Assembly (NCBI RefSeq): GCF_000454065.1
Contig: NZ_KE695650.1
Span: 1-64,000 of the forward strand
Length of the DNA: 64,000 nucleotides
Reading direction: 5' to 3'
DNA from: Brevibacillus thermoruber 423
GTDB lineage: Bacteria > Bacillota > Bacilli > Brevibacillales > Brevibacillaceae
Position 1 is the stretch's first letter; every line of letters begins with the position of its first letter. A program made the translations under genes and the position numbers. The notes beneath the pieces were generated by a model, which was given only the letters and a program-made list of their open reading frames with translations, was not told where the DNA came from and did not search any database. Shown one piece after another: positions 23,962 through 34,460 of this stretch.

Positions 23962-26900
23962 TTGCAGTACGAAGTAATAGAAGGTTATCGTTTGTCCCCA
24001 CAGCAAAAACGTGTGTGGAACCTACAAAATATGGGTTTTGTAGGTACAAACTACCTTGTCGTCCGTTTGGTAGGCGAATTGAGCAAGGAGGCTTTACAAA
24101 GTGCCCTTGTAAGGCTTGTGAATGATCATGAAATCTTTCGTACCGATTTGAAGACCTATGAGGAACTGTTGGTACCTGTCCAAGTGGTAAGGAATGATAA
24201 TCTCTTTTACTGGAATGTTCTTGACCTTCGAGCCTTGAGGAAAGAACAACAACGTAAAGAAATTGAGGACTTGTTGGATATCGAAAAGTCAATCTCCTTT
24301 AAGGAAGGAGATACGCTTCTCCGAGCAACTTTGGCCCTATTGGAAGAGCGGGAAGCGGTTCTAGTGCTAACCACAGTATCGTACTATACCGATACGTGGA
24401 CCCTAAAAACCTTAGCTGAAACCTTGGGCTCTCTCTATTCGGCTTGCTTGACCGGCCGCGAAGAAGAATCGGAAATTGTTCAATACGGCCAGTATGCTGA
24501 ATGGCAGAATGAAATTCTCTCTGAAATGGAGGATGAGGAAAAACAACATTGGAATCGGCTAGGGCTCCTTCCACTGCCGCAAGCCTCGCTTCCTTTCGCA
24601 AAAGGACGAACGGACACGGAGATTTCGGCGGGTGAGGAAACATTCTCCTGGACACTTTCCTCCGAACTCGTATCCAAGGTGGAAGAATTGGCTGAAGAAG
24701 CTTCTGTTACACCAGAGGTGGTGCTATTCGCAGGGTGGCAATCGGTCCTTTCCAGACTTACTAATCAGTCAGAATTGGTAATCGGTTTCGGTGTGGACGG
24801 CCGGGCGTTTAAGGAACTGGAAGGGGCTTTGGGACTCTATGGGAAGTATCTCCCGATTCGAGGAGGTGTTGTGGGGACAGAAACGTTTCGCTCGATCCTT
24901 CATCGTCTCAGCCAACGCGTGGAACATGCCCGAGAATGGCAAGGAACCTTCTGGATTGAAGAGTGGAGCCAATCAGTTGAAGAATCAGAGCGCTGCGAGC
25001 GACTTCAGTTCGGATTTGACTATTTGAACACTGAAGTGCAGATCAAAAACGAAGGGGATCTGGAGTTCACGATACTCGCCCTAAACAGCTCGATTGACCG
25101 TTTCGATCTTCGTTTGAGTTGCCTGCAGAGGAGGGGAGAGCTAAATCTAGAACTCCGCTTCGACAGTAGTTTGTACCGGATAGACGACATTCGTGATCTT
25201 GCTTCTTACTTTAATGAGTTTCTTCGCCAGGCCGTGATGAGGCTGGATGATCCTGCAGTAGAGTTCGACCTTTTGGATGAATTCAAGAAACATCAGATCC
25301 TGGTGGAATGGAGCATGACTGAAGCTCCCCTTACTGGCCAGCCTGTACATAAAAAGTTTGAAGAGCAAGTTCTTAAAACGCCGGAGCGGGTAGCGGTCTT
25401 GTACCAAGACCAACAGCTGACCTTTATGGATTTGAACATACGTGCAAATGAACTGGCACATCGACTGATAAAGATGGGCGTCGGAGCAGACGTTAGAGTG
25501 GCTATTTGCGTTGAACCTTCTTTGGATCTGGTGGTTGGGATTCTCGGGGTATTGAAGGCGGGAGGAGCGTATGTTCCGGTTGATCCTTCCTATCCTAAAG
25601 AGCGTATCCAGTACATGCTCGAAGATTCCCTGGCGACGGTTTTGCTTACCCAAAAACACTTAGCAGACCAACTTTCTGATCATGCGCCGGAGATGCTCTT
25701 TTTGGATGAGGTGGAAGCATTAATCAAGGAGAACGATCAAAATCCTGATGTGATAGTGACGAGCGAGGATCTCGCGTACATTATCTATACCTCTGGATCA
25801 ACCGGTCGACCAAAAGGTACATTGATCCACCATGGAGGTTTGACCAACTACCTTGAATGGGCTATTCAGGCTTATGAAGCAGAAAAGGGTGAAGGGGCCC
25901 CGTTGCACTCCTCGATCGCATTCGATTTGACGGTCACCTCGCTGTTCGTACCTCTGCTCGCGGGCAACAAAGTCGTACTTGTCCCGCAGGACAACTCACT
26001 GGACGGTTTGGTGACAGTACTGCGCGAACATCGAAAGTTCAGCTTCATTAAGCTTACTCCGGCACACTTGAAAGTACTCAGCCAGAAGCTCGACCCAACT
26101 GAAGTAAGAGGTATGTTCCGCAAAATGATCATTGGAGGGGAAGCATTATTAGCTTCGGATGTGGAGTTCTGGCGGAAGCATGCTCCAGAAACGGTGTTGT
26201 ACAACGAGTACGGCCCCACCGAAGCGGTAGTTGGCTGCATTGTTTATGAGATCCCATCGACTGCGGTTTTGGAAGGTACAGTCCCGATCGGTCGTCCCAT
26301 CGCAGGCGCTCGCATTTACATCCTCGATGAGAACAAGAAGCCGGTTCCCGTCGGTTCACCGGGTGAGATTTTTATCGGCGGTGCAGGTGTTGCACGGGGT
26401 TATCTTAACCAACCGGCGTTGACTGCGGAACGCTTCCTCGAAAACCCCTTCTTTGCTGGAGATAGGCTGTATAAAACTGGTGACTTGGCCAGATATCTCC
26501 CAGACGGAACTATCGAATACATCGGTCGCCTGGACGATCAAGTCAAGATTCGCGGCTACCGTATTGAGCCAATCGAGATCACAAAGCTTCTTGACAAGCA
26601 TCCGCTGGTGAGGGAGAGCGTGGTAGTTGCATGTGAAGACGTGCCGGGAGAAAAGCGTCTGGTTGCTTACGTCGTCACCAAAGGGAAGACTAAATTGAGC
26701 GTCAAGGAACTTCGAGACTTCCTCGGTAGCCAGCTCCCAAGCTACATGTTGCCGTCAGCTTTCGTCAGCCTGGAAAAACTGCCTCTAACTTCAAATGGTA
26801 AGGTGGACAAAAAAGCCTTGCCGAATCCTGATCAGATTCGATTGGATACGGGCGAAGTGTTCATCGCGTCCCGATCCGAAGAGGAGGAAATTCTCTCAGG

Positions 26901-29900
26901 CATTTGGGCACAAGTCCTAGGTGTAGATCAAGTCGGCATCGATGATAACTACTTTGCGCTCGGTGGCGACTCCATCCGCTCCATCCAAGTGGTGGCACGA
27001 GCCCAAGAGCGCGGAATCAAATTCTCGGTGGAAGACATGTTCAGGTTTCCGACGATTCGTTCCTTGATGCACCATTTGCGAACGATCGAATATGAAACGT
27101 CAAAACCTAAGAACCGGGAACCATTCGGAATGTTGACTGAGATCGACCGCCGCAAGATACCGAATGGCATCATCGATGCGTATCCGCTCACCTTACTGCA
27201 AGAGGGGATGATTTTTCACTCGGAGTTTAGTCCGGACACGCCTATTTATCACGACATTACATCGTTGCACATAAAGGCACCGTTTCATCCGGAACTTCTG
27301 CGGGAAGCGATAGACTTCGTAGTAAACCGACATGCAACACTCCGTACTTCCTATGATCTCACTACCTTCTCCAGGCCCCTGCAGCTCGTACATGAAAAGG
27401 GAGTTACCGATCTGATGGTGGATGACATCACCCATCTTTCCTTCGAAGAGCAGGAGACCTATGTGGCGAATTGGCTAGAGGAGGAAAAAGGACGCGGTTT
27501 CGATTGGCGCCAGCTCCCCTTGCTGCGCTTCCATGTTCACCGTCGTTCAGAAGACTCCTTCCAGTTTACCGTCAGCTTCCACCACGCAATTCTCGATGGT
27601 TGGAGCGAAGCCACGATGCTGATGGAGATGTTCCGGTACTATCTGAAGCTTGTGGCGGGCGAAAAGCCGCAGGCGGATGTGCTCGGAACCTTATTCCGCG
27701 ACTTCGTGGAGTTGGAACGGCTCGCAATGGAAGAGTGTCGTCAGTATTGGGACGAGAAGCTTCAGAACATGAGCCTGATGAAGCTACCTCGCTGGAAGAA
27801 AGTCAATGAGGGGAATCTGTTGGATCCATGTAAACGGGTAATTTACGTTTTGGAAGTTCCAATACCACACGAGATATCGGAAGGGATTAAGAAGCTAGCC
27901 GTTACATTGGCGGTGCCGCTTAAGAACGTCTTGCTGGCAGCACACATGCGAGTACTCAACTTGCTCAGCAACCAGACGGACCTTCTGACCTGTGTAGTTT
28001 CAGCGGGCCGTCCAGAGAGTCCAGATGGTGAACGGGTACTTGGCCTATTCATTAATTCGCTACCTTTTCGCATGAATCTGGAGGGAGGCACATGGAAAGA
28101 ACTGGCTCTTCAGGCGTTTGAAACCGAGCGTGAAATGCTCCCTTACAGACGTTACCCAATAGCTGAAATCAAACGGAACCACGGTGGCCGGCTTCTCTCT
28201 GAAACGTTGTTCTACTTCACGCACTACCATGTCTACCACGGTCTGCAAGAGCTGCCGGGTGTAGAAGTCCTGAGCAATTACTTATACGAAGAAACTAGTT
28301 TCCCATTAGCTTCGAATTTTTTCCTCGATCCATTCACCAACCGAGTACACCTGAAGCTCAAGTGTGATACCAATGTGTTGGAGCGGGATCAGATCAATTT
28401 GATAGGCCAGTACTACCTCAACGTTCTTACTGCGATGGCAACCGACCCGGATGCTCGCTATGAGGAAGCGGATCTGCTGACTGAAGCCGAGCGACGGAAG
28501 ATGTGGATGGAGTGGAACAATCACGAGACAAAGGCTGAGGTAATTGAAGATAATCAGACACTAGTCCGAATGTTCGAAGAACAGGTGGCTAAACATCCGA
28601 ATAATACGGCCGTCTCCTATGAGGGTAACACGCTTACCTATACGGAACTCAACCGTCGAGCGAACCAACTAGCCCACTATTTGCGTGGTCTCGGAGTCGG
28701 GCCCGAATCCCTGGTGGGTCTTTGTGTCGACCGATCCCTTGACATGATCGTAAGTATCCTGGGTATCCAGAAGGCTGGCGGTGCGTACGTTCCGCTTGAT
28801 ACGTCCAATCCAAAAGAGCGTCTGGCGTATATTCTACAAGACTGTGCTCCCACTGTTTTAGTAACGAAAAGTAACATGCTCGACAATTTGCCGGAACATT
28901 TGGCTCAAACGGTATGCTTGGATGTTCAGGCGGATGAAATCGCCAAAATGCCAGATATCAATCCGATACCGGTGGCGAATGCGGACAATTTGGCGTACAT
29001 CATCTATACCTCCGGTTCAACCGGGCAACCGAAAGGGGTTTTGACCACTCATCGAAACGTTCTTCGTCTCTTCTCTTCAACAAATCACTGGTTCAATTTT
29101 AATGAGAACGATGTATGGACGGTGTTCCATTCCTACGCGTTCGACTTCTCTGTTTGGGAAATCTGGGGGGCTTTACTCTACGGAGGCAAAGCGGTGGTGG
29201 TTCCACTTTTTGTCGCTCGCTCTCCTGAAGCGTTCTACGAACTGCTGGTCGAGGAGAAGGTCACGGTACTCAACCAGACACCTTCGGCATTCCGCCAACT
29301 GATGAATGTCGAAGAGGGACGTGAACCGTCTTCTGACCTGTCACTTCGTTACGTGATCTTCGGTGGGGAAGCTCTAGATATCCCGAGTCTTGCGCCATGG
29401 TTTGACCGTCACGGCGATCAGCAGCCCCACCTCATCAATATGTATGGGATCACCGAGACCACTGTACACGTTACCTTTCGTCCGCTCACCAGAGCTGACT
29501 TGGATGCGCCCGGCAGTGTGATTGGCCTACCAATTCCGGACCTTAAGGTGTACTTGCTCGACGCCCAACTGAATCCGGTACCGGTTGGGGTTCCAGGTGA
29601 GATATACGTTAGCGGTGCCGGATTAGCTCGTGGCTATCTTAATCAGGAAGAACTGACACGAAAGCGTTTCGTACGGAATCCTTTCCACCACGATGCCAGC
29701 GAGCACTTATATAAATCGGGCGACTTAGCCCGTTACTTGCCGAACGGTGATCTGGAGTATGTCGGTAGAATTGACGATCAAGTAAAGATCCGGGGATACC
29801 GCATTGAGTTGGGTGAGATTCAATCAGCACTCAGCCAGCACGGGTCAGTCAGAGAATCGGTAGTGGTTATGAGGGAAGATGTGCCCGGCGACAAGCGTCT

Positions 29901-32900
29901 GGTCGCGTATGTGGTTTCGACAGGTGAGCTGACGGTTAGCGACCTTCGTCAACATTTGGCAAACCGTCTCCCGGATTACATGGTCCCGTCCGCTTTTGTT
30001 CTATTAAAGGAACTGCCGATGACTGCGAACGGTAAGATCGACCGCCGTGCACTTCCGAAACCGTCACAAGACCGTCCGGATCTGGTCAGTGAATTTGTGG
30101 CACCGCGAAACGAAGTGGAAGAACTAATTGCAGGGACGTGGTCTTCCGTTTTAGGGCGCGAGCGGGTTGGTATCAACGACAACTTCTTCGAACTAGGCGG
30201 CCATTCGCTCTTGGCGACCCAAGTGATCACATTGCTTCGCGATTCGCTTCAGATTAATTTGCCGTTAAGAGCTTTGTTCGAAGCGCCAACCGTTAGAGAA
30301 CTTGCGGTGCTGGTTGAAGAGCTGCGCAGTCAAGGTGCGGTTTATAATCCGATGCCGGTTATATCACCTGACCTTGAGAACCGATATGAGAAGTTCCCTC
30401 TCACCGACATTCAGCAGGCATACTTGGTCGGCCGTGATAAGGTATTTGAGCTCGGGAACTCTGCGGCCCATATCTACATGCGCTTTGAATCGGACGGTCT
30501 TGATGTAGAACGTCTGAACAAGGCTGTGCAACGGCTCATCGATCGTCATGATATGCTTCGGGCAATCGTCCATCCGGACGGGCAGCAGCAAATTCTCAAA
30601 TCAGTTCCGCCTTACGTAATCAAGGTGAAAGATTTACGCGGACTGGATAAGGAGGAAATACAGAATCAGATTGAGGAAGACCGGAGGGCCCTCTCTCACC
30701 AGGTGTTCCATACCGACCAATGGCCGCTGTTTGAGATCCGAGCAAATCGGATAGACGAAACAAGGTATGTATTACACGTGTCGATCGATTTGTTGATTAC
30801 CGATGCCGACTCCTTAGGTATTTTGAGCCGAGAATTAGGTGTATTTTATTCGAATCCGGAAGCAAACCTTCCGCCGTTGGAAGTTTCATTCCGTGACTAT
30901 GTACTCGGTGAACTGTCCTTCCGCCAGTCGGAGCAGTACAAAGAATCCCTGCGTTACTGGACAGAGCGATTGAAGACACTGCCGCCCGCTCCAGAAATGC
31001 CGTTGATTAGCGGATTGGAGTCGATTGACAAACCGGAATTCGTCCGTTACAAGGGCTCCCTTGAAGAAGGACTTTGGAAGAAGTTGAAAGCCCAAGCAGC
31101 CCGTATTGGCGTTACCCCCTCCGGAGTTCTTTTGGCAGCTTATTCGGCTGTCCTAAGACGTTGGGCGAAGAAACCACAGTTCACGATAAATGTTACTACT
31201 TATAACTGTCTGCCATTTCACCCGCAAGCAAAAGATCTGGTCGGGGACTTTACCTCGCTTACCCTGCTGGGAGTTGACAGCGATAAGCGTAACTTCGAAG
31301 AGTTGGCCAAGTCAATTCAGAAGCAGTTCATGGATGATCTAGATCACAACTATGTCAGCGGAATTCACATCATGCGGGAGCTCGCACGCATGCATGGCAG
31401 CCCGCTCGGGAACCTTATGCCGGTCGTATTCACGTCTGTACTCCCACTGCATACCCGGGACGCATATGGCGATAACCCGATCCCTGCCGATCTGGTGGAA
31501 GCGATTACTCAGAGTCCGCAGCTGTTGATTGACCACCAAGTTTCCGAGGAGAAAGGCTCATTGCATTTCCGTTGGGACGTTCTCGAATACGTTTTCCCGG
31601 AAGGCTATATTCACGGAATGTTCAATGCATATCAAAAACTGCTTCATAGACTAGCCCTGGATGAAAAGGCATGGCTAGAGCAGACGTTGGATCTGATCCC
31701 GGCAGAAGATGTGGAGATGCAGAAACTGGCCAACGCAACGGAAGGTGTTGTTACAGATAACCAGCTGCACACCTTGTTTGCTAAGCAGGTTGCACAGCGT
31801 CCGGACCAACACGCTGTCGTGTCCTCAGACCGGACACTGACCTATGGGGAGTTGTTCCGACGCACCAATCAACTTGCCCGTAAACTGCGAGAATCCGGAG
31901 CCGTTCCGAATCGCCTGATCGCCATCGTTATGGAGAAAGGCTGGGAGCAGGTGCTGGCGGCACTGGGTATCCTGCAGGCGGGAGCGGCTTACCTGCCCAT
32001 TGACCCGAATCTCCCACAAGAACGCCTCTTGTACCTACTGGAAAACGGTGAAGTCGAGATTGCACTGACACAGACCGGCTGGATGGATAAAATCGCGTGG
32101 CCGTCCCATGTCCGTGTCTTCACGGTCGAAGATGCCGACCTGCAGGATTATGAAGACACCCCGTTGGACGTGGTACAAGGCCCGGATGATCTCGCCTACG
32201 TGATCTTCACCTCCGGTTCGACCGGTCAGCCAAAGGGAGTCATGATCGACCACAGAGGGGCGGTAAATACGATTCTGGATATTAACGAACGCTTTGGTGT
32301 CAAACCGGAGGACAAGGTGTTCGCGCTCTCTGCGCTGAACTTCGATCTCTCCGTCTATGACCTGTTCGGTACCTTGGCGGCGGGCGGCACGATCGTCTTC
32401 CCGGAGCCGGAGGGGCTGCGAGACCCGTCGCATTGGTCGGAGATCATGAAGCGCGAAGGGGTGACGATCTGGAACTCCGTACCAGCGCTCATGGAGATGC
32501 TGGTCGATTATGCGGATGGGCAAGCGGATCTTCTGCCGAAAGGCCTTCGCCTGGTGCTGCTCTCGGGAGACTGGATCCCGGTTTCCCTGCCGGATCGCCT
32601 GCGCAAGTTAATTCCCACGGTAGAAATCATCTCACTTGGAGGGGCGACAGAAGCTTCGATCTGGTCAATTCTCTATCCGATCGGCGAAGTAGATCCGGAG
32701 TGGACGAGCATTCCGTACGGAAAGCCGATGAAAAATCAGCGCTTCTATGTGCTAAACGAACTGCTGGAGCCGTGTCCGACCTGGGGGCCGGGACAGCTGT
32801 ATATCGGAGGGATCGGTCTGGCGAAGGGCTATTGGAAGGACGAAGCAAAGACAAACGCAAGCTTCATCCGGCACCCGGTGACGGGCGAGCGCTTGTACAA

Positions 32901-34344
32901 GACGGGAGACATTGGCCGATACCTGCCGGATGGCAACATCGAATTTTGGGGACGCGAAGACTTCCAAGTCAAGATCCAAGGGTACCGAATCGAGCTGGGC
33001 GAGATTGAAGCGGCTCTGTCCCAGCATGATGCGGTACGAAACGTTGTCGTTAAAGAGATCAACAACGCACAAGGACAGAAAAGGCTTGTCGCCTATGTGG
33101 TTCCGAACAAGGAAGCGGTTGCAAATCTTGAGACCGGTGCTGACCGGGATCTGGCTAAGCGTGAGGAGATTAAATTGCAGCAACTAGGCCTACGTACGTT
33201 CGCATCGGATGTAAAGCGGATCTCACTTGGCGGTGGGCTGATCGATGAAGAGAGATTCCGTACCCGAGTAAGTCATCGCAAGTTCGACTCCGCCCCGGTG
33301 ACGCTTGAACAATTAAGTGCATCTCTTGGCTGCTTACGCCAAGCGACAATTCAGGGCAAACCGAAATACCTTTACGCTTCGGCAGGTACGCTCTATCCGG
33401 TGCAGACCTATTTGTCCGTCACGGAAGGGCGTGTGCAGGGGCTCACTGGGGGAACCTACTACTACGATCCGGTTGATCATTCCCTGGTACTTCTGAACGC
33501 AAACGCGGTTATCGATGTGAACGTTCATGCACCAGCCAACCGTGGATGGTTGAAAGATGCGGCCTTCACCGTATACTTCATTGGTCGAATGAAGGCAATT
33601 GAGCCACTCTACGGACGTTTGGCGCGAGATTTCTCGCTGCTGGAAGCGGGACTGATGACGCAATTGATGGAAGACACGGCACGTCAGCATAACATCGGCT
33701 TCTGTCAGATTGGCCAGTTCGACTTTGACCAAGTCCGTGAGCTTTTCGATCTGGAGGAGTCCCACGTTCTCCTGCACAGCATGGCTGGAGGGATCACTGC
33801 TAAAGAACAAGAGCAGGGTGTTACCCTCAGTGACATGAAGACCAATCAACTGACTGCGGAGCTGAGAGGTTTTCTTGAGAAGAAACTGCCAGGGTACATG
33901 ATTCCAACTTTCTTCCTGTACCTTGAAGTTCTTCCGCTTACCGCAAATGGCAAGGTCGATATAAAGGCTCTTCCAGAACCAGACGATCTAGATGGTCATA
34001 ACAAACATGTTGGCTATGTCCCCCCGGAGTCGGAGCTTGAGAAGCAAATCGCAGTAATACTTCAGCAAGAGCTCGGTCTGGAGAGGGTAGGGATCCACGA
34101 CAACTTTTTCGATCTTGGGGCCAATTCCTTGACAATGGTGAGGACTCACCGTCGTCTGCAGACCCTGATCGGGAGTACCTTCCCGCTAGTTCACTTGTTT
34201 AGACATCCGTCGATTCATCTCTTGGCTGAGTCTATTACAAAGATGAAATACGACATTTCGTCCATGATTGATGATGCTGAAACCCAAGAGAGGGCCAAGA
34301 AGCGTCGTGAATCCAGAGGACGTGGGGGTAGGCGTCGAGAATAG
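23962..34344 (+). CDS. NRPS: C*-A(Asn)-T-C-A(Thr)-T-Cy-A(Cys)+Ox-T
   Basis: TTG start behind GAGGAGGT; 3460 residues. Residues 1-440: condensation-like domain whose HHxxxDG is VSYYTDT (139-145), so no catalytic His. A1 (450-950) pocket reads DLTKIGEVGK, an Asn-type code. T1 is LGGDS (Ser1004). The second C is intact (HHAILDG, from 1207). A2 reads DFWNIGMVHK, the Thr code; T2 is LGGHS (Ser2082). A heterocyclisation domain follows with DLLITD (from 2276). A3 reads DLYNLSLIWK, the Cys code. An FMN-oxidase (Ox) domain of about 210 residues is inserted between A8 and A10 of A3 (about 3070-3280), as in epothilone-type synthetases. T3 is GANS. The tail is Arg-rich (KKRRESRGRGGRRRE), possibly for docking. 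Predicted: Asn-Thr-thiazole segment. There is no epimerase despite the GGDS carrier. Confidence 0.93.
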   Translation: MQYEVIEGYRLSPQQKRVWNLQNMGFVGTNYLVVRLVGELSKEALQSALVRLVNDHEIFRTDLKTYEELLVPVQVVRNDNLFYWNVLDLRALRKEQQRKEIEDLLDIEKSISFKEGDTLLRATLALLEEREAVLVLTTVSYYTDTWTLKTLAETLGSLYSACLTGREEESEIVQYGQYAEWQNEILSEMEDEEKQHWNRLGLLPLPQASLPFAKGRTDTEISAGEETFSWTLSSELVSKVEELAEEASVTPEVVLFAGWQSVLSRLTNQSELVIGFGVDGRAFKELEGALGLYGKYLPIRGGVVGTETFRSILHRLSQRVEHAREWQGTFWIEEWSQSVEESERCERLQFGFDYLNTEVQIKNEGDLEFTILALNSSIDRFDLRLSCLQRRGELNLELRFDSSLYRIDDIRDLASYFNEFLRQAVMRLDDPAVEFDLLDEFKKHQILVEWSMTEAPLTGQPVHKKFEEQVLKTPERVAVLYQDQQLTFMDLNIRANELAHRLIKMGVGADVRVAICVEPSLDLVVGILGVLKAGGAYVPVDPSYPKERIQYMLEDSLATVLLTQKHLADQLSDHAPEMLFLDEVEALIKENDQNPDVIVTSEDLAYIIYTSGSTGRPKGTLIHHGGLTNYLEWAIQAYEAEKGEGAPLHSSIAFDLTVTSLFVPLLAGNKVVLVPQDNSLDGLVTVLREHRKFSFIKLTPAHLKVLSQKLDPTEVRGMFRKMIIGGEALLASDVEFWRKHAPETVLYNEYGPTEAVVGCIVYEIPSTAVLEGTVPIGRPIAGARIYILDENKKPVPVGSPGEIFIGGAGVARGYLNQPALTAERFLENPFFAGDRLYKTGDLARYLPDGTIEYIGRLDDQVKIRGYRIEPIEITKLLDKHPLVRESVVVACEDVPGEKRLVAYVVTKGKTKLSVKELRDFLGSQLPSYMLPSAFVSLEKLPLTSNGKVDKKALPNPDQIRLDTGEVFIASRSEEEEILSGIWAQVLGVDQVGIDDNYFALGGDSIRSIQVVARAQERGIKFSVEDMFRFPTIRSLMHHLRTIEYETSKPKNREPFGMLTEIDRRKIPNGIIDAYPLTLLQEGMIFHSEFSPDTPIYHDITSLHIKAPFHPELLREAIDFVVNRHATLRTSYDLTTFSRPLQLVHEKGVTDLMVDDITHLSFEEQETYVANWLEEEKGRGFDWRQLPLLRFHVHRRSEDSFQFTVSFHHAILDGWSEATMLMEMFRYYLKLVAGEKPQADVLGTLFRDFVELERLAMEECRQYWDEKLQNMSLMKLPRWKKVNEGNLLDPCKRVIYVLEVPIPHEISEGIKKLAVTLAVPLKNVLLAAHMRVLNLLSNQTDLLTCVVSAGRPESPDGERVLGLFINSLPFRMNLEGGTWKELALQAFETEREMLPYRRYPIAEIKRNHGGRLLSETLFYFTHYHVYHGLQELPGVEVLSNYLYEETSFPLASNFFLDPFTNRVHLKLKCDTNVLERDQINLIGQYYLNVLTAMATDPDARYEEADLLTEAERRKMWMEWNNHETKAEVIEDNQTLVRMFEEQVAKHPNNTAVSYEGNTLTYTELNRRANQLAHYLRGLGVGPESLVGLCVDRSLDMIVSILGIQKAGGAYVPLDTSNPKERLAYILQDCAPTVLVTKSNMLDNLPEHLAQTVCLDVQADEIAKMPDINPIPVANADNLAYIIYTSGSTGQPKGVLTTHRNVLRLFSSTNHWFNFNENDVWTVFHSYAFDFSVWEIWGALLYGGKAVVVPLFVARSPEAFYELLVEEKVTVLNQTPSAFRQLMNVEEGREPSSDLSLRYVIFGGEALDIPSLAPWFDRHGDQQPHLINMYGITETTVHVTFRPLTRADLDAPGSVIGLPIPDLKVYLLDAQLNPVPVGVPGEIYVSGAGLARGYLNQEELTRKRFVRNPFHHDASEHLYKSGDLARYLPNGDLEYVGRIDDQVKIRGYRIELGEIQSALSQHGSVRESVVVMREDVPGDKRLVAYVVSTGELTVSDLRQHLANRLPDYMVPSAFVLLKELPMTANGKIDRRALPKPSQDRPDLVSEFVAPRNEVEELIAGTWSSVLGRERVGINDNFFELGGHSLLATQVITLLRDSLQINLPLRALFEAPTVRELAVLVEELRSQGAVYNPMPVISPDLENRYEKFPLTDIQQAYLVGRDKVFELGNSAAHIYMRFESDGLDVERLNKAVQRLIDRHDMLRAIVHPDGQQQILKSVPPYVIKVKDLRGLDKEEIQNQIEEDRRALSHQVFHTDQWPLFEIRANRIDETRYVLHVSIDLLITDADSLGILSRELGVFYSNPEANLPPLEVSFRDYVLGELSFRQSEQYKESLRYWTERLKTLPPAPEMPLISGLESIDKPEFVRYKGSLEEGLWKKLKAQAARIGVTPSGVLLAAYSAVLRRWAKKPQFTINVTTYNCLPFHPQAKDLVGDFTSLTLLGVDSDKRNFEELAKSIQKQFMDDLDHNYVSGIHIMRELARMHGSPLGNLMPVVFTSVLPLHTRDAYGDNPIPADLVEAITQSPQLLIDHQVSEEKGSLHFRWDVLEYVFPEGYIHGMFNAYQKLLHRLALDEKAWLEQTLDLIPAEDVEMQKLANATEGVVTDNQLHTLFAKQVAQRPDQHAVVSSDRTLTYGELFRRTNQLARKLRESGAVPNRLIAIVMEKGWEQVLAALGILQAGAAYLPIDPNLPQERLLYLLENGEVEIALTQTGWMDKIAWPSHVRVFTVEDADLQDYEDTPLDVVQGPDDLAYVIFTSGSTGQPKGVMIDHRGAVNTILDINERFGVKPEDKVFALSALNFDLSVYDLFGTLAAGGTIVFPEPEGLRDPSHWSEIMKREGVTIWNSVPALMEMLVDYADGQADLLPKGLRLVLLSGDWIPVSLPDRLRKLIPTVEIISLGGATEASIWSILYPIGEVDPEWTSIPYGKPMKNQRFYVLNELLEPCPTWGPGQLYIGGIGLAKGYWKDEAKTNASFIRHPVTGERLYKTGDIGRYLPDGNIEFWGREDFQVKIQGYRIELGEIEAALSQHDAVRNVVVKEINNAQGQKRLVAYVVPNKEAVANLETGADRDLAKREEIKLQQLGLRTFASDVKRISLGGGLIDEERFRTRVSHRKFDSAPVTLEQLSASLGCLRQATIQGKPKYLYASAGTLYPVQTYLSVTEGRVQGLTGGTYYYDPVDHSLVLLNANAVIDVNVHAPANRGWLKDAAFTVYFIGRMKAIEPLYGRLARDFSLLEAGLMTQLMEDTARQHNIGFCQIGQFDFDQVRELFDLEESHVLLHSMAGGITAKEQEQGVTLSDMKTNQLTAELRGFLEKKLPGYMIPTFFLYLEVLPLTANGKVDIKALPEPDDLDGHNKHVGYVPPESELEKQIAVILQQELGLERVGIHDNFFDLGANSLTMVRTHRRLQTLIGSTFPLVHLFRHPSIHLLAESITKMKYDISSMIDDAETQERAKKRRESRGRGGRRRE

Positions 34345-34460
34345 TTCAATGCACTTCCAAGAGACAGAAATATTACTTTGATTTTCAGATTCGCCCCACA
34401 GACGTGTCTTCATTGCGGATGTAGGGTTTTTTTACCCAGAGGGGAGAAAGGGGAAGAAAG

